64,000 nucleotides of DNA from positions 186,001 through 250,000 of the forward strand of contig JAAVTG010000740.1 of NCBI GenBank assembly GCA_011947345.1, given 5' to 3'. The DNA is from Phytophthora quininea. Lineage: Eukaryota > Oomycota > Peronosporomycetes > Peronosporales > Peronosporaceae. The notes below the pieces were generated by a model. That model saw only the letters and a list, made by a program, of their open reading frames with translations, had not been told where the DNA came from and ran no database searches. How positions within the stretch are numbered: position 1 is the first letter of the stretch; every line of letters begins with the position of its first letter. This document shows positions 34,429 to 47,300 of the stretch, piece by piece. Position numbers and translations under genes: made by a program.

Positions 34429-35814
34429 TTAGTGGTTGTTCTTCCACACCAGGTACCGAGTGTCGCCCAGCTTACGCGGGCTCAGCTTGTGCTTAGCGAA
34501 GAACAGAATGGCGAGGATCATGCACAGCGCGCCGACGATAATGTAGGCGATGCCCAGGAACGGGTTCCGGCCGCCGAACCACGACGTCGTCGAGATCACG
34601 ATGGACTTCTTGCCCTCGAACGTGCTCACAACAAAGTCTAACAAAAGCACGAGAGGTTAGTTATCACGGTACTAAAAATCGCACAAAGATAAGAACAAAA
34701 CGTACTGCTGGAGACGAGGAACTCAAGCTCCGTGCCTTCTGCAAGGTCCGTGTCGATGCGGCCGTAGAGCTTGCGGAAGCTGGGGAGGCCTGCAGTGCGC
34801 ATCCAGACGATAAAGTGCTCGTCCTGGACGCCGTAAGCGGGAGCGTCCGTGGTCCAAGCTGTCTTATTGGCAATCGCCGGCTGTCCTTCGCGCATGGGGA
34901 TGATGTAGCGGTAGTGGGGTTCTGCCACAGCATCATCGTGTTGTCTGCGTCCGAGAGATCTGCCACATTGATGTTCTTGAACTTGGTCTCAACGTCCGAC
35001 TTCCAAGCGATGCCCGTTTGGTCCACCAGGTTCAACAGCGTCTTGCCTTCGTACGTGTCGTTCTGGTAGTACGTCGTATCGCCCACCTTTAGTCGGTTGA
35101 CCCAGAAAATGTCGTTGAACAGACTGTTCGCAATGAGTCCGCAGGGCATCAACGTGTAGTCCGTCTCATTGTTTCCGATGGGCGTGGAATCCGTCGAGTT
35201 GTATTTGTAGTATCCCGTGCCCGATGTCGTCAGCGGCGAGCAGTCGCTAGTACTGGCCGAGGCGTCTCCACGGAGCTGTGCGTCACTGCGACTCTGCACG
35301 TAGCGTCTGTGGTTCTGGTAAAAGTTGTCCAGTTGATAGTACAAGTACACAGGCGCCTTCATCTCCTTATTGATCGTGAAGGTGATGGTACAGCCGTGCT
35401 CTTCCACGTCAAAAGTGTTGCCAGAGTTTTCGTCGCCCAGGTAGCAGCCACTGCCCAAATTCACAATGTTGGAGGACTCGGACGAGCTCGAGAGGCCGTC
35501 GCCGTCGTACTGGATCGAGTACTCCACCACCTGCAAGTAAAATAAACATTTTATGTGAGTTCTGTATAAATCCCCCAGTATTTCCGACGCCATACATTGT
35601 CCGACTCGGTGTGCAGCACGATGCCGATGGGGATGAAGATGATGCCCACGAGGGCGAAGGTGCCGATGACCCAGTTGGGCGTGAGGATGGGCTGCCAGGC
35701 CTTGAGCTTCTGCTGCTTGAACGGGGTGTCTACGCCATAAAATATATGATTATGCACTACATTTTTAAGGGGGCGGGGGCCGCTACCTTCGGGTTTCCTC
35801 GACTTCTCGTCCAT
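34429..35814 (-). CDS. CDC50: CDC50/LEM3 family, beta subunit of P4-ATPase lipid flippase
   Basis: Chaperone and regulatory subunit needed for P4-ATPases to leave the ER and flip phospholipids at Golgi and plasma membrane. Four exons (35814-35787, 35729-35596, 35530-34706, 34637-34429) splice in phase to 398 residues if one base is added at the cc pair 34925-34926 (between MLW and EPHYRYIIPM). Layout: short cytosolic tail with FKQQKLKAWQPILTP, TM1 (VIGTFALVGIIFIPIGIVL), a large lumenal loop with APVYLYYQLDNFYQNHRRYV, MPCGLIANSLFND and several N-glycosylation sites, then TM2 (FLGIAYIIVGALCMILAILF). All are family hallmarks, and length is normal. It lies divergent to the FUS-like gene. Confidence 0.92.
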
Positions 35815-36114
35815 GGTGGCGATGTCTCGCTCCGCCGTCTGCTTGCGGTGTAGTTGCTTCCTTCCTATGGCGCAGTCGGTGCGGGAACGGGGTCAGCGCC
35901 TGCTCCGCCTGGGGGTGTCGCTGCAAATTGCCGGGTGTTACGCTTGTGATTGTGCCGTTGTTCTTGGCGGATCAAAATATCCAGTCCGGCTCGCTGCGAT
36001 TCGTTTAAAAGCCGAAATATCGCAAATGTACACTTTTACGACGTTTCATTGGCTGATCGCAAAGTCACGATTTTGGAGATCCCGCACCACAAACAGCAAG
36101 CACCACGGCCAAAT
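35815..36114. promoter_or_regulatory. Divergent promoter region with reverse CCAAT box
   Basis: 300 bp between the CDC50 and FUS-like start codons. attggct at 36048-36054 is a reverse AGCCAAT motif, 61 bp before the ATG at 36115. No TATA box is obvious. Confidence 0.45.
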
Positions 36115-36977
36115 ATGAGCGGACGGAGCTATCGCGACGACCGCCGCGGCGAGGCCTCAACGTCCAGATACGGCGACCGCAGCCGCGATCGGTCTCGCGA
36201 TAGACCGCGTGAGGCATACCGCGGCGGCGGGCGTGAACGGGATCGCTCCAGAGACCGTGACGGCCGCTCGGACCGAGATGCGTCTCGCCGTAACGACCGG
36301 GACGGCGCAGAGCAGCAGCAACAGGAGGACGAGCAGCAGCCCAAGGCGTCGGGCGCGTGGGACCCGCAGAAGGAGGCGCTGGCTGACCCCACATGGGCCC
36401 GCATCTACATCTCGAACTTGCCGACAGACGTGACGAGCGACGAGCTGCAGGAAATGTTCGGCGCCATTGGCGTCGTGGCCAGGGAGAAGCAGAAGCGCGG
36501 CTACAAGGACCAGTGGCCCTTCAAGATCAAGATCTACACGGACGCGGACGGCAAGGCCAAGGGCGACGCCGTGCTGACCTACGAGGACTCGAACGCGGCC
36601 CGCACGGCTCCAGAATTCTTCAACGGTGCGCTGCAATTTGCTATGGCTGGCATTTTAGAAGTCGTTGACTGACGGTACTGAGTCTGTTGCAATGGACTGT
36701 AGGCGCAGATATTCGTGGCAAGACCATCAAGGTGGAGCTGGCAGGCAAGCCGGAGCCTCCGGTGGGTGGGTGGCACGGCGGAGGTGGAGGCGGCGGCGGC
36801 CGTCGTGGAGGACGCTTTGGAGGAGGAGACAGATACGGTGGAGGCGGTCGAGGTGGCGGTGGAGGCTACAGTCGGTATGGCGGCGGCGGTGGATATGGCG
36901 GTGGCGGTGGATATGGCGGTGGCGGTGGCGACCGCGACTTCCGGGACCGACCCGACCGCCGCTCGCGTCCGTACTGA
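36115..36977 (+). CDS. FUS/EWS/TAF15-like RNA-binding protein (RRM plus RGG tail)
   Basis: Nuclear RNA-binding protein of the FET type, likely acting in transcription and RNA processing. Two exons (36115-36625 and 36703-36977) join in phase to 261 residues. Residues 1-75 are an RS/RD-rich disordered region (SRDRSRDRPREAYRGGGRER). The RRM runs from about 93 to 187: RIYISNLPTDVTSDELQEMF is RNP2-like, GKAKGDAVLTYED is RNP1-like, and the FFNGADIRGKTIKVELA end crosses the splice junction. The C-terminus is a glycine-rich RGG/GGY domain (GGGRRGGRFGGGDRYGGGG) of low complexity, encoded by GGN repeats. There is no C2C2 zinc finger, unlike animal FUS. Such tails drive condensate formation in animal homologs; here that is inferred. 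Confidence 0.88.
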
Positions 36978-37277
36978 GGTGGAAGAGAGCAGATGTATGT
37001 TGTACGTAGTTGTGCAGCTACTGCACGGCGTAATGGCGGCAGACTTTACTCGTAGTCGCGGCCCCACTCGATAGACAAGGCAGACTGATCAGCAACAAAG
37101 GCAAACTGCAACACGTTGACAAGCAGTCTGCGGTACAAAAGCGTCTCCATTTTGACGTTCTGTATCAAAACATATGCATACTGAAATTTTCAGCCAATCA
37201 AATCGCCTCTGTTCGAATCAGAATAATACTTTCCGCATCTTGCTGGGCGCCACTCTGCGATTCGGCCTGCGCTCGCC
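36978..37277. promoter_or_regulatory. Intergenic region with CCAAT box upstream of PI4-kinase
   Basis: 300 bp. agccaat at 37192-37198 lies 80 bp before the ATG at 37278 and is the forward form of the motif seen upstream of two neighbours. Nothing else is recognised. Confidence 0.45.
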
Positions 37278-40200
37278 ATGGGGGTCTTTAACGTGCTCGC
37301 GCTCTCCGTGGAGACGTCGGTGCTGGGATGGTACTTCCTGGCGCCGCTGCTGTCCGTGGGCGGCTCCGAGCTGCTGCGTAGGGACCTGCAGACGGCGCTG
37401 GACTTCCGCCAATCGCTGGCCTTGCAGGCGCTGCTGTCGCTGCTGCGACTGCTCTTCTTCGTCTACATCCGCCGCCGCAACAAGCGCGTGCCGTCCACTC
37501 GCTGCTTCGTGTTTGTGGTGTCGCTGATGGAGGTCTGCGCCTGCTGCTTGGGCTCGCTGCAGCCGCTGCTGTATCTGGACGGCGCTCAGGTCCACACGTT
37601 CAGCAAGTTCCGACAAGTGCCTTGGGGTTCCTTCTACGTGGCTGTACTAGGCTCTCTCGCTTTCTTCAGTACTTTACTCCAACTTGGCTACATTCTACAG
37701 CTTAATAAGAGTCGTGGACGATTGTCCGACGACAGGCTGCTACGAGACGTCCTGGGGAAACTCCGAGAGCGAGATGGAGATCCAAGTGGACGACATTGGG
37801 CAAGCAGCTCGCAGGACGCAGGAAATCCAAAGATCCTACTTTTGAAGCCATGGTAAGACTCTACGCTCACCAGGATGCGGCAGTGGACAGGCTGGTGCTG
37901 GCAGCTGACAAGGACGAAGCCGAGTTCGAGTTCTATCTGCCCCAATTGTGCAGTTTCTTGTTGCTGGGAGGATTCGCCAGGTCGCCGCAGCTGTGCGCCA
38001 TGCTGCTCCAAAAGTGCAGTGTGTACGTGTTGGACGGAACTGTTGAGTGATTTGGGTGCTAAGTTGTTGAATGTTTGGCAGGTCTCATGTATTCGCACAC
38101 AAGATGCTGTGGTATCTGCAGTCGTACTGCCTGCACAACCCTGCGTTCTCTACAGACACGGACTTCCAGCGTGTTCAAATGCTGATTGAAGACGTGACGG
38201 ATCGCGGTGTCACACCGGCGCTGGCAGTTGCATGTCCGCCAAGTCCCGTTAACTCGGAACACCAAAAGCAGCTCCGTGCAGACCGAGGATCGGAGGTACC
38301 TGTTAATGCACAAGAGGTTGAGGCGTTGCTGCCGGCATCTCAAGATGATCACTATGCAACGTTTCAGGCCAATGACAATCTCGAGAAAGGAAAGGCTACC
38401 TCTGCACTTGCGATCAAGGTGCCTCCATCACATGGTGTTGAGCCATTTGAACTCGAGACGGCGTTTTTGGGATCTCTAGCCAACGTCTCCTCCAATTTGC
38501 GGGCTGTCGCCTATGACCGTCGCAATGATATGGTAAGCGTCCTGTGCTACTGTTGTTTTTTTTCCTTTCGGTGCTAATGATGCGTCATGCTTCTTTCCTT
38601 CAGCTTCGCATCTGGCTGCAAGATCTTGAAGCGCAGTATTTGCCGAGCAACTCACTGTATCTACCAGTGGGAAACTCGTATCACCGACTCAAGCGCATTC
38701 ATATCGACGAGAGTTTTACTTTCTCGACGCGAGAGCGGGTTCCGTTTTTGCTGTGTGCAGAAGTTGTGGATTATCCGTCACCTCAAGAAGAAATAGCTGC
38801 AGAGCGGCGCAAGCGACGAAGTAGTAGTGTATTCAACGGCCGGCGCTTCACTCTCAGTCTATGGGACACTGCCATTGCTCCTGATGTGGGACCAGCTTCA
38901 GTCGCCTCTGAACGAACCCCTTAATTTCGCCCGAGGCCGCCAAGCTGGGCTTCTGGAGCGAGTCACGCACACCCAACAGCCCAAGGCTGCGCTCTTTCTC
39001 GCACCATTTCTCGAACAAAATGACACAGCCCACAGAGCTGCTACACGGTCTCATAGACAGCCTGGTCGGAAAGACACCTGGCGGAAAGATTTACGACCCC
39101 AAGAGTGAAGCCTTGCTGAGCAAAGTTGAGGACGAGGAGATGGATGAGATGCCGAAAGCCTTGCGCGACTTTCCCGAACGGAGCCAAAGCCAACCGTTCT
39201 TCAAAAGCTCGGCAACGTTTTCAAAGCGAAGTTTGAACATAGATACCAGCGCCAGTGCGTTGCGATCCACCCTGCCCAGCACGGAACAGACGCAGACTGT
39301 GTCTGCATCGCCAGTTGCGTTGGATGTTGCAGATGCTGAATCCGCCAGCAGTGGTCCATGGTCTCCGAAATCCGACACTGTGCTGTCGCCCCGATCAGAG
39401 GGCTCAGTGTGCTCGCCTAACCATCTTACTCGCTTCGACAGCACAGATCGATTCTTGCAAGACTTGTCAGAGCGTGACTCGAAGCTTGAGGAAGAAGTCG
39501 ACGAGGGTGAGAGCAGCAACCTTTCCTCCGAGACTCGCAATCGAGTCTCCTCGAACGAGCCGCCGTATGTTATCTTCAAGGAACGTTGGGCCGAGAAAGA
39601 GCGCCGTATTCAAGCAACGTCTCCGTACGGACAGCTACCAGGATGGAGATTGTTGCCTGTAATTGTCAAGAGCGACGACGATCTCCGCCAGGAGCAACTA
39701 GCTCTGCAATTGATCCATCAGTTCGCAAAGGTTTTCGAGGAGTTCCAAGTGCCAGTCTTCATCCGACCGTATGATGTGATCGCCATTTCGGCTACGTCGG
39801 GACTTGTAGAGGCCATCTCAGACACGATCTCCATTGACTCTTTAAAGCGCAACGACACCGAGTTTACCACGTTGCTGGACTTTTCACGAGGCATTTTGGT
39901 GATCCAAGCACAGCAGAGTTCCGGCGCGCCCGATCCAACTTTGTGAGCAGCATGGCTGGCTACTCGATCGTGTGCTACCTCCTTCAGATCAAGGATCGTC
40001 ATAACGGCAACATCCTTCTGGATGCTGAGGGTCACATTATCCACATCGATTTTGGCTTTATCTTGTCCAACAACCCCGGCAACATGGCGTTTGAACAGGC
40101 GCCATTCAAACTCACAGCCGACTTTGTGGAGTTGATGGGCGGCCCACGCTCTGCGCAATTCAGGCGATTCCGTTCTCTCTGCGTGCGCGCGTTCCTTGTT

Positions 40201-40484
40201 GCACGGAAGTATCGCCACCGGTTCGTGTTACTTGTGGAGATGATGTTGCACGGCAACGAGCATCTCCCATGCTTCGCGGAGACCCGAAGGGCACCGTTGA
40301 GCGTCTGGCTGCTCGCTTCCAGCCGGACTTGGACATTAACTCGTGCGAAGATTTCGTGCACGAACTGATTGACGCGTCGCTCGACAATTGGCGCACTCGC
40401 TGGTACGACAAGTACCAACGTTGGATTGTGGGGTCTTTTAGACTTAGCAAGAGAGTTTCCCCGATAGTTTTTGGCCTGCTATGA
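37278..40484 (+). CDS. Type III phosphatidylinositol 4-kinase (beta/PIK1-like) with N-terminal membrane segments
   Basis: Phosphorylates phosphatidylinositol at the 4-position, making PI4P, typically at the Golgi. The catalytic domain is very clear: LPGWRLLPVIVKSDDDLRQE, VFIRPYDVIAISATSG, the loop KDRHNGNILLD and HIIHIDFGFILS, then FKLTADFVELMGG, all as in PI4KB. Frame breaks at tttt 39881-39884 and near 40272 are each repaired by one base. Introns 38023-38081 and 38533-38603 fit GT-AG. A Ser-rich linker precedes the catalytic part, and the frame is unclear around 38.88-38.93 kb. The N-terminus from ATG 37278 carries four hydrophobic segments (for example SLALQALLSLLRLLFFVYI and YVAVLGSLAFFSTLLQLGYI). 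It is joined to the helical region starting near 37800 through a stretch with two frame changes (37740-37800). No separate start is seen for the kinase, so a single membrane-spanning kinase is likely, but two genes cannot be excluded. Confidence 0.75.
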
Positions 40485-40628
40485 TGAAGAAGATACAAGA
40501 CTAGGACACAGTGTAAGGCGTCTGCGGGCACCACCAATTCAGATTCAGACAGATTGTATCGATGAACAGACGCGTCTATTGCTGCCATCGTGTCCTGCCG
40601 ACAACTTGCCTGTGGATGGAGTGGTGCC

Positions 40629-43600
40629 ATGGACTCGCACATGACGCGCCGGGCTCGAAGCGAACAGAAGAAGCGGATCAAGGCGGCGCAACGAAAACTG
40701 CAGCCTGGATGGAAGCCTGGTCGGTCCAAACGACGCAAGCAACTCGCAGCAGCTATGATCCAGCGGAGCTACAGGTCACACTTATTGCGCCAAGCTTTCC
40801 AACGCAGTCGACAAGAAATCCGCTTCACTTTTGCTTCGCTGCAAGCGTTTGGTCGGGCGCGAAGTCGCAAGCACTGGCGAAATGTAGATTTACGGAAGCT
40901 TTCGCGAGAAGAACTGCGTCTATTGGCGTTAACGCTTAACCTGCCATCGACAGGCAAGAAAGTGCTGCTGATCTGTCGCATTCAACGCTGGGTGGATCAG
41001 CATGTTCTCGCTAATGACATGGCGGCGCAAGCGGCTGCAAAAGCGCTAGAAAATCGCCGTAAAGCCCAAGGCAGTGTCTACTACTGTGAAGCCCACCCAA
41101 AAGCTACTTTGGTCGACATACAACCACTGCGTGGCCACTACATCACCAGCGTCGCAGCGGTACGTCTCGTTCCGCTTCAGCACAATCTACACTTTCCTGA
41201 CGAGGTTTGTAGGGAGCCGAGTCGGATGCCGTTTACGCGGTGGACGATGCTCGAGGTGCTGCTTGGCTGTGTCGAACTGGTGGCTTAGCGTCGCAGGTTG
41301 GGCTGTGTAGTAGCATTCACCGGTGCGACGAGTTTGAGCCAACTCCACGGGAAAGTCATTGGCTCGCGACTCCCGTGTTCTTGCACACTCTACGTGCAGA
41401 GCACATTGAGCGAGTGTTTGTGGCACGTGGGCATGCGGTGGCTCTCGCTCGTGCTGGCGAACTCTTCAGCTGGGGGATAATGCGAACGGAGAGTTGGGTT
41501 TTGCAGCCGAAAGCGCGGCCCAAGTAGCTCGGAATCGTGCGACGGTGGTGGGAGCGATCGCGAACTACCAAGCAGTAACTGCTACGGTCGGAGGACATCA
41601 CAGCATCGCTGTATGCGACCATGTTGCGGGTCATGACGGCGTGGTCTTTAGCTGGGGCAGCAATTCACACGGCCAGCTCGGAATCGGCATTTCGACCTCT
41701 GCAAATGGCAATGCGCCTACCGCTGGGCCCAAGAGTGTATCGACATTTCCTCGAGCTGCGGTTATCCACCAGGTTGCTGCATTACGCTCTGTCTCGGTTC
41801 GTCAGGTTTCATGTGGAGCGCTGCATTCGCTGGCGCTGACCTCCGACGGTAAGTTGTATTCGTGGGGATGCTCGGACGGTGGTCGATTAGGCCGCATTCG
41901 TCAAAAGAACTCTAGCAATGACATCAGCGATCCTGCGCTGATTGGAGGGAGCTCTCGGGACTAATTGTAGTTAGTATTGCGTGTGGAGCATGGCACAGCG
42001 CGTGTATCGCGGCGGAGAGCTCTCAAGGTAAGGCCGGTCGCGTTTTCACGTGGGGTACTGGAATTTACGGACAACTTGGCGTTGGAAAGGCCCAAGTCAC
42101 GTTCGAACCGCAACTCGTCCGCTTACCACCTCGTGAGATTGACGATGAGGTTTTGGTAACGCGTTTAGCTTGTGGAACGCACCACACGGCAGCTTTGACT
42201 GCAGATAATCGCATCTTCACGTGGGGAAGCACGCGGGCTTTCCAAGGAACGCCGAAAGAGTTAGGACTACCGCAAGGAGAACGTTTTGGTCGAGTTGCTT
42301 CGTTAGCTTGTGGACGTACCTTCACCATATTCAACACTCTTTCTCGTGATTCAGCAAGTTACGAGTGGCCCGAAGTTCGACGTCTTTGGCGTGACAATCC
42401 CGTCGTCATCCCCCGCTTGGATTTATCAAAAATGCCCGCAATACCGCTGAGCGATTCGAACCCGCTTCCCCATTTGCTAAGGGCGCAAAGGCTGCCAAGC
42501 CCTTTAATGGTCTCCCGTCACCTGTTCGGCTTGAGCCCTTCGCTGACCGACGAGCACGCGAAGAGAAAGAAACTCGTGAGGCTGAGCGTATCGATGAAGT
42601 GAACATTGAAGCCATCGTGCACCCGCTATGCCGGTTGTGTTGGCGGTGCGACGGGTTTCAGTCGTCACCGCTGCGTCTGTGGGTGTGTCGACATTGCGCA
42701 CATGAACGCCAGCTTCATGGGCCAAGGCGTGCTGGTGTTGCTATGAGTGAATATGAAGCCGTGCGAAAGGTTCAGTGTCTGCACCGAGCGCGTCGTGCCC
42801 GTCGTGTGCTACAGCAAGCTCGCGACCAGAGATATCAGCGGGTCTTTAGCATTGCCCACGGGGAGTTCTTTTACTACAATCTCTGGCAAGGGATTAAGTC
42901 ATGGACTCGGCCCGCAGAGATCAGTGCGGACTTCGAAGTTCCTATCCGTGACCCCGACATCTCACCTCAAATTTCGCCGCCATTGACACCCGACGAGGCT
43001 GCTATCAAAATTCAGGCGTGGTGGCGAGTCTTTGGCGCACGTAACCTCACGAGAAAACTGTTAAACGACCGATATGAGAAACACTTCGACCTGGAGAAAG
43101 AACGCGTGTACTACGTGCGTAAGCCAGAGATTAAAGGCGGCAAGAAGGAAGCACCAGTGAAACTCTGGGATCCGCCGCCACTGCTGCGCAAATTGTACGA
43201 CCTTGGAGAGCCTATCGAGATTAAACGTTTGGCTAGGTTTGCTAACATGACTCCAGACGAAGCAGCTACGATTGTGCAGCAAGCCTACCGTTGCCACCAA
43301 GGACGTGAGTTCATGCGTAAAATCTTGCGGTCACGCATCAAAAGGCTTTGGGACGCGACAACTAGCAGGTTTTACTATTACAATACTGCGACGAAGGAAT
43401 CCTCTTGGGAGAAGCCTCGACTGCTACTTCATGAGGACGATGACAAACTAAGTCCCGGTGCCGTCACTCGAAACGGTAAACCTGGTGTCAGACGCCATGG
43501 AGTGGCGCTACGAAAGGAGATGTGCAATAATGAAGAAGCTGCCGCTCGCACAGTCCAAGCACTTTATCGAAGGTTCGCCACCCGCAAGATGGTCTTGGAA

Positions 43601-44326
43601 CAGCTTAGTCGACGGTATCGCAAAATTCTGGACCCTGTCTCGGGCCACGTTTACTACTACGACTGTGTGGCCGGAACTGCTACCTGGTTCAAACCAATTG
43701 TACTTGGTGACTACGACCTCGAGCTTTTCGATGACTCCGCTGCAACTTCTCCGCTAACAAAGCGACAAAGTGTTTTAATTGCTCCATCGACGTTCTCAGC
43801 GGTGATCAACTTGCCTCGTATTAGTGAGCGAGCGCGGATTAAACGTCACAAACGAAAACTGCAGAGACTTCGACAAATGACACGCGACCAAGCAGCGGCA
43901 CGACTACAGCGAATGTGGCGCACTCGTCGCGCCAAAAACGAACTTCGAGAACTGCTGTTTGATGCGTACGAAAAGATTTTCGATCCAACTACTCAACATT
44001 TCTACTACTACAACCGCAAAACAGGGGTGGCGAAATGGGAGAAGCCTGCACTGCTAGTAGGCGATGGCCGAGACATTAAAGAGACCAAAATCATTAAGAG
44101 GCGGCGATCAAAGACCATTACGACACCCTGGGAGGCGGAACAAGTGATGTTTGTCTTCATGCGATGTGCTCTGGCACGTCTTGAGCTCCACCGACTGCTG
44201 CGTGAACGTATCCAAAAAGTATTCGACCCTCAAACGCAGCAGTACTATTATTTTGATAAACTCACTGGCCAGTCTTCATGGAAGAAGCCTGTGACGCTGA
44301 AAGCGTACGATTTGCCACCGACATAG
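40629..44326 (+). CDS. RCC1-repeat, WW and IQ motif protein, frame broken at four homopolymers
   Basis: Large multi-domain protein, about 1230 residues, no introns seen. ATG 40629. N-terminal basic IQ-like helices (AAAMIQRSYRSHLLRQAF) precede a SAP-like segment (LSREELRLLALTLNLPSTGK). Then comes a set of RCC1 beta-propeller repeats (ELFSWG, VVFSWGSNSHGQLGIG, KLYSWGCSDGGRLG, RVFTWGTGIYGQLGVG, RIFTWGS). The C-terminal half alternates IQ motifs (AAIKIQAWWRVFGAR, AAARTVQALYRRFATRK, AAARLQRMWRTRRAK) with WW-like motifs (FYYYNTATKESSWEKP, VYYYDCVAGTATWFKP, FYYYNRKTGVAKWEKP, YYYFDKLTGQSSWKKP). The frame changes at ggg 41212-41214, g-run 41472-41476, ggg 41957-41959 and c-run 42410-42414; one base at each gives one continuous protein. 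Calmodulin and proline-rich ligand binding are inferred. Its stop is 7 bp from that of VPS39 on the other strand. Confidence 0.78.
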
Positions 44327-44333
44327 CTCCTTG

Positions 44334-47300
44334 TTACGGGACAGGTTGGCAGGAGTAGTGCAGCAGTGCACCGTTGGGTAAACGAACGAATGTCCCGACG
44401 CCCAGCTTTCTGCCACATGTTTGGCAACACTGTGACGACCACACCGTGACGGAGCCTTTACGTTTCACAGATAGATGCTCACGCACCCTGAAGTTTTCCA
44501 TCTTAGATAGCTGCTTTTTCACTTGTCCATTACGAAAGCGCTCGACTTGACGCTCAAGAACGCGGCGAAAGAAAGCTGCTAAAGGCGCAGCAGATACATC
44601 CGGAGGCAACAGCTCAAGCGCCGTGGACACGTCAATGCGCTCTGCGTACTTGTTCAGCACGCTGACAGCCGCGTTTACTGCTTCGTTTTGCAAGCCAGCG
44701 TTAGAAGAACGCCGCCACACTGGAGGAGGCTTTGGTGGCGAGCCTGCTACGCCTATTGTAGTTGCTACAGGTGCTCCAAGTTGCGGACGTAAGTAAATTG
44801 TCAACAGCGTCGAGTAGATAGAGGAATCCGCCGTCTTGGACTCATAGCACTTGTTGCAATAAGCTTCAGCTAAGGCAGGGTCTTTCAGCTCCAGTGCATA
44901 CAGTTGGAGCACCTCGCGATGGCGTCCCAGCTTTGATAATAGCGCTGCGTGTTCGTCCACCATTTCAACAGGTGTGCGGTTGAGCATGCGCTCTGGATGA
45001 TACGAAGCGCCTGGGAATTCAAGGAATTGAAGGAGCTTACGCCGTAGTAGTCCAGTGATACCGCGCTGAGAACTAACACGGCTTGTCAGTCTTGGACTCT
45101 GTGGGGTCTTAGCCTGGATCGCATCCAGTAGCAGATACACCACTTCGTCGTGCAGCCTCGGGGTGAGCTGACACGTTCCTTCAACAATGACTTGCGTAAG
45201 ATACTCGATCGCCAGCATTTGACTGCTTGTCAAAGGTAAGGTTGGCACGGACCCGTCGCTTTCGTCTGCTTCTGGTAACTCTGCGTCTTTAGAACTAGGT
45301 TCGGAGGCTGCGACTGAGCACGATTTCAGATGCTGAAGGATTGCTGCGGGATCAATGTCTTTCTTGGTAGCCGGTACTTCTCGCTGTGTGAAAATCGAAA
45401 GACCAAGCGCCGGGTTCACCGACAGTACTCGTCGCGAAAACTCAAACACCAACTCGGCGTGCTTCTTGCCTAGCACGCGGAGATATTGAGCGATCTGGAC
45501 CATATAGTCGTGGGATGATTGCAGGTCGTCGGTGCTTTGCTTTTGTGGCTCGTTTCCTTCGGCCTTGTCCGACATCACATCGGCCGATGCAGCACTCCGT
45601 TCGAGGTCTTCTAGCAATTCAAGAGCCTTGCGGTGCAGTTGTCGCGCAGAGTAGAACGCCAAAACAGCTTTGAAGCGTCGATGGGCACGTAGGAAAATCT
45701 CGGCCTCACTAATTTCACACCAATTTTGACCGACGACGACGCCAAGCAGAGCACGCTTCGCTCGGTCTTCGTACTCGGGCTTTTCAGATACAACAACCAG
45801 ACACTTGATGAGCATCGTGTCGATCAGTTCCAACTCGCTTTCCTGCTTTGGTCCAATTTTGCGACGCACGTCAAGTCCTAGCGAGTCAGGTTCATCATCC
45901 TGATGCAAATAGGCACTGCGCTTACGGCGCAAGAATCCAATCAACGCCAGTAGTCCTTGCACTAGTGCGTCGCCCTCCAACACGTCGCTCTTGTTGTTGC
46001 TGACGTCCTTGTGTAGCGCGCTGGATTTACGAGGCAACAGGTTTCGAGGGAACAGCATTAAGATTTCCATCACGTCAATCTCACTCTGGAAAAATACTCC
46101 ATCGCTTCCTGGAGTTGCGACGAGCGAAAGAGCTGAAAGCCATAGTCTGCGTATAGCTTGCGCTGGTCAGCGTCACTCAGCGGACTCTCTTCTGGACAGA
46201 GCTTGCATAAAGCCACAGCATCGTCAAGTCGGCGATTCCCTATGGACGCAGCGACTTGCTGGGCAATAGGAAGCATCCGATGCGTCTGCACGTCAAACGG
46301 CGCTGTCACTGTGAAGAAAGTTGCGGGTCCGTCCTCCTTTAGTTCCTGTCTGCTTAAAGATGATGCAGTTACACGCGCAGACACCACGTTGATGGCTGCA
46401 CAGCCGCCGTAAAGCGCCTTCACCGGTAAAGTCTGCACTAGTTTCAACGAGCCGAAATTGTATACAGCCACTCCATCCGCCTGCTCCAGCAACAGAAACG
46501 GGTGGTGATAATACGCTCCACGAGGTGCTGCGTTGTACACCAGCACTCGATCCACCTTCACACTCAACCGACTGCTCGCTACGTCCAGCGCTTTTCCGTC
46601 GCCGCCTTCATACCGATTCACATGCTCACTAAATGCTCCGTAGATGTCTTCTTCTTCATCTGCAGGGTTCACCAGCTTTATCTCGTCATCTAATGTTAAA
46701 ACAACAGCGTGATGTTTCCCACACAGCAGCACATCCATGACATTCTGTCGTCGTCGAGCCAAAACTCGACTTGGTAGTGCGACTGGTTCACACACACAAA
46801 CGACACCTTCCAGAACTTCAGTCACCTGTTTGACTACCTCCTCCGAGACGTCCAGAGCTCGTCCACTATCCAAATTCAGTACACTCCAGTCCTTCTTGCC
46901 TTGGATAAACACATGACTCTCACTGATCAGCACCAATTGTTGTATGGGCACAAGATTCTGCAGTTCGTGTTGCGCTCTTGGCTCCAGCATGCGGTTCACT
47001 GTCCAGTCAAACACTTTAAGAACATTATTTTTCAATAACACCACTAATGTCTTGGCGTCTTCTTGAGCAGCGAATTGCACCGCCCCCTGGTATCTTCTCT
47101 GGCAACTAGTCCACTGACAGAGCCCCGGGAACCGTCCAGCTGCGGGTTACTCTGTAGTGGCAGGTCGTAGAGCTTCAGGCGGGTGTCAGATATCGTGGCG
47201 AAGACCCCCACGTGTCCAGGAACCGACTGCAGCTGTGGTACAGTTTCTTATAGTCGGTATTGAACCGCAGAGAATTCAGTCGTCCATCCCCTATGTAGCT

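Noticed and set aside
37205..37225. tRNA-like gttcgaatc upstream of the PI4-kinase gene
   Set aside because: Neighbouring bases do not pair into a T-stem and no cloverleaf can be drawn.
42455..42475. tRNA-like T-loop (gattcgaaccc)
   Set aside because: Flanking bases do not form a T-stem, no acceptor or anticodon arm is found, and it lies inside the RCC1/WW/IQ coding region.
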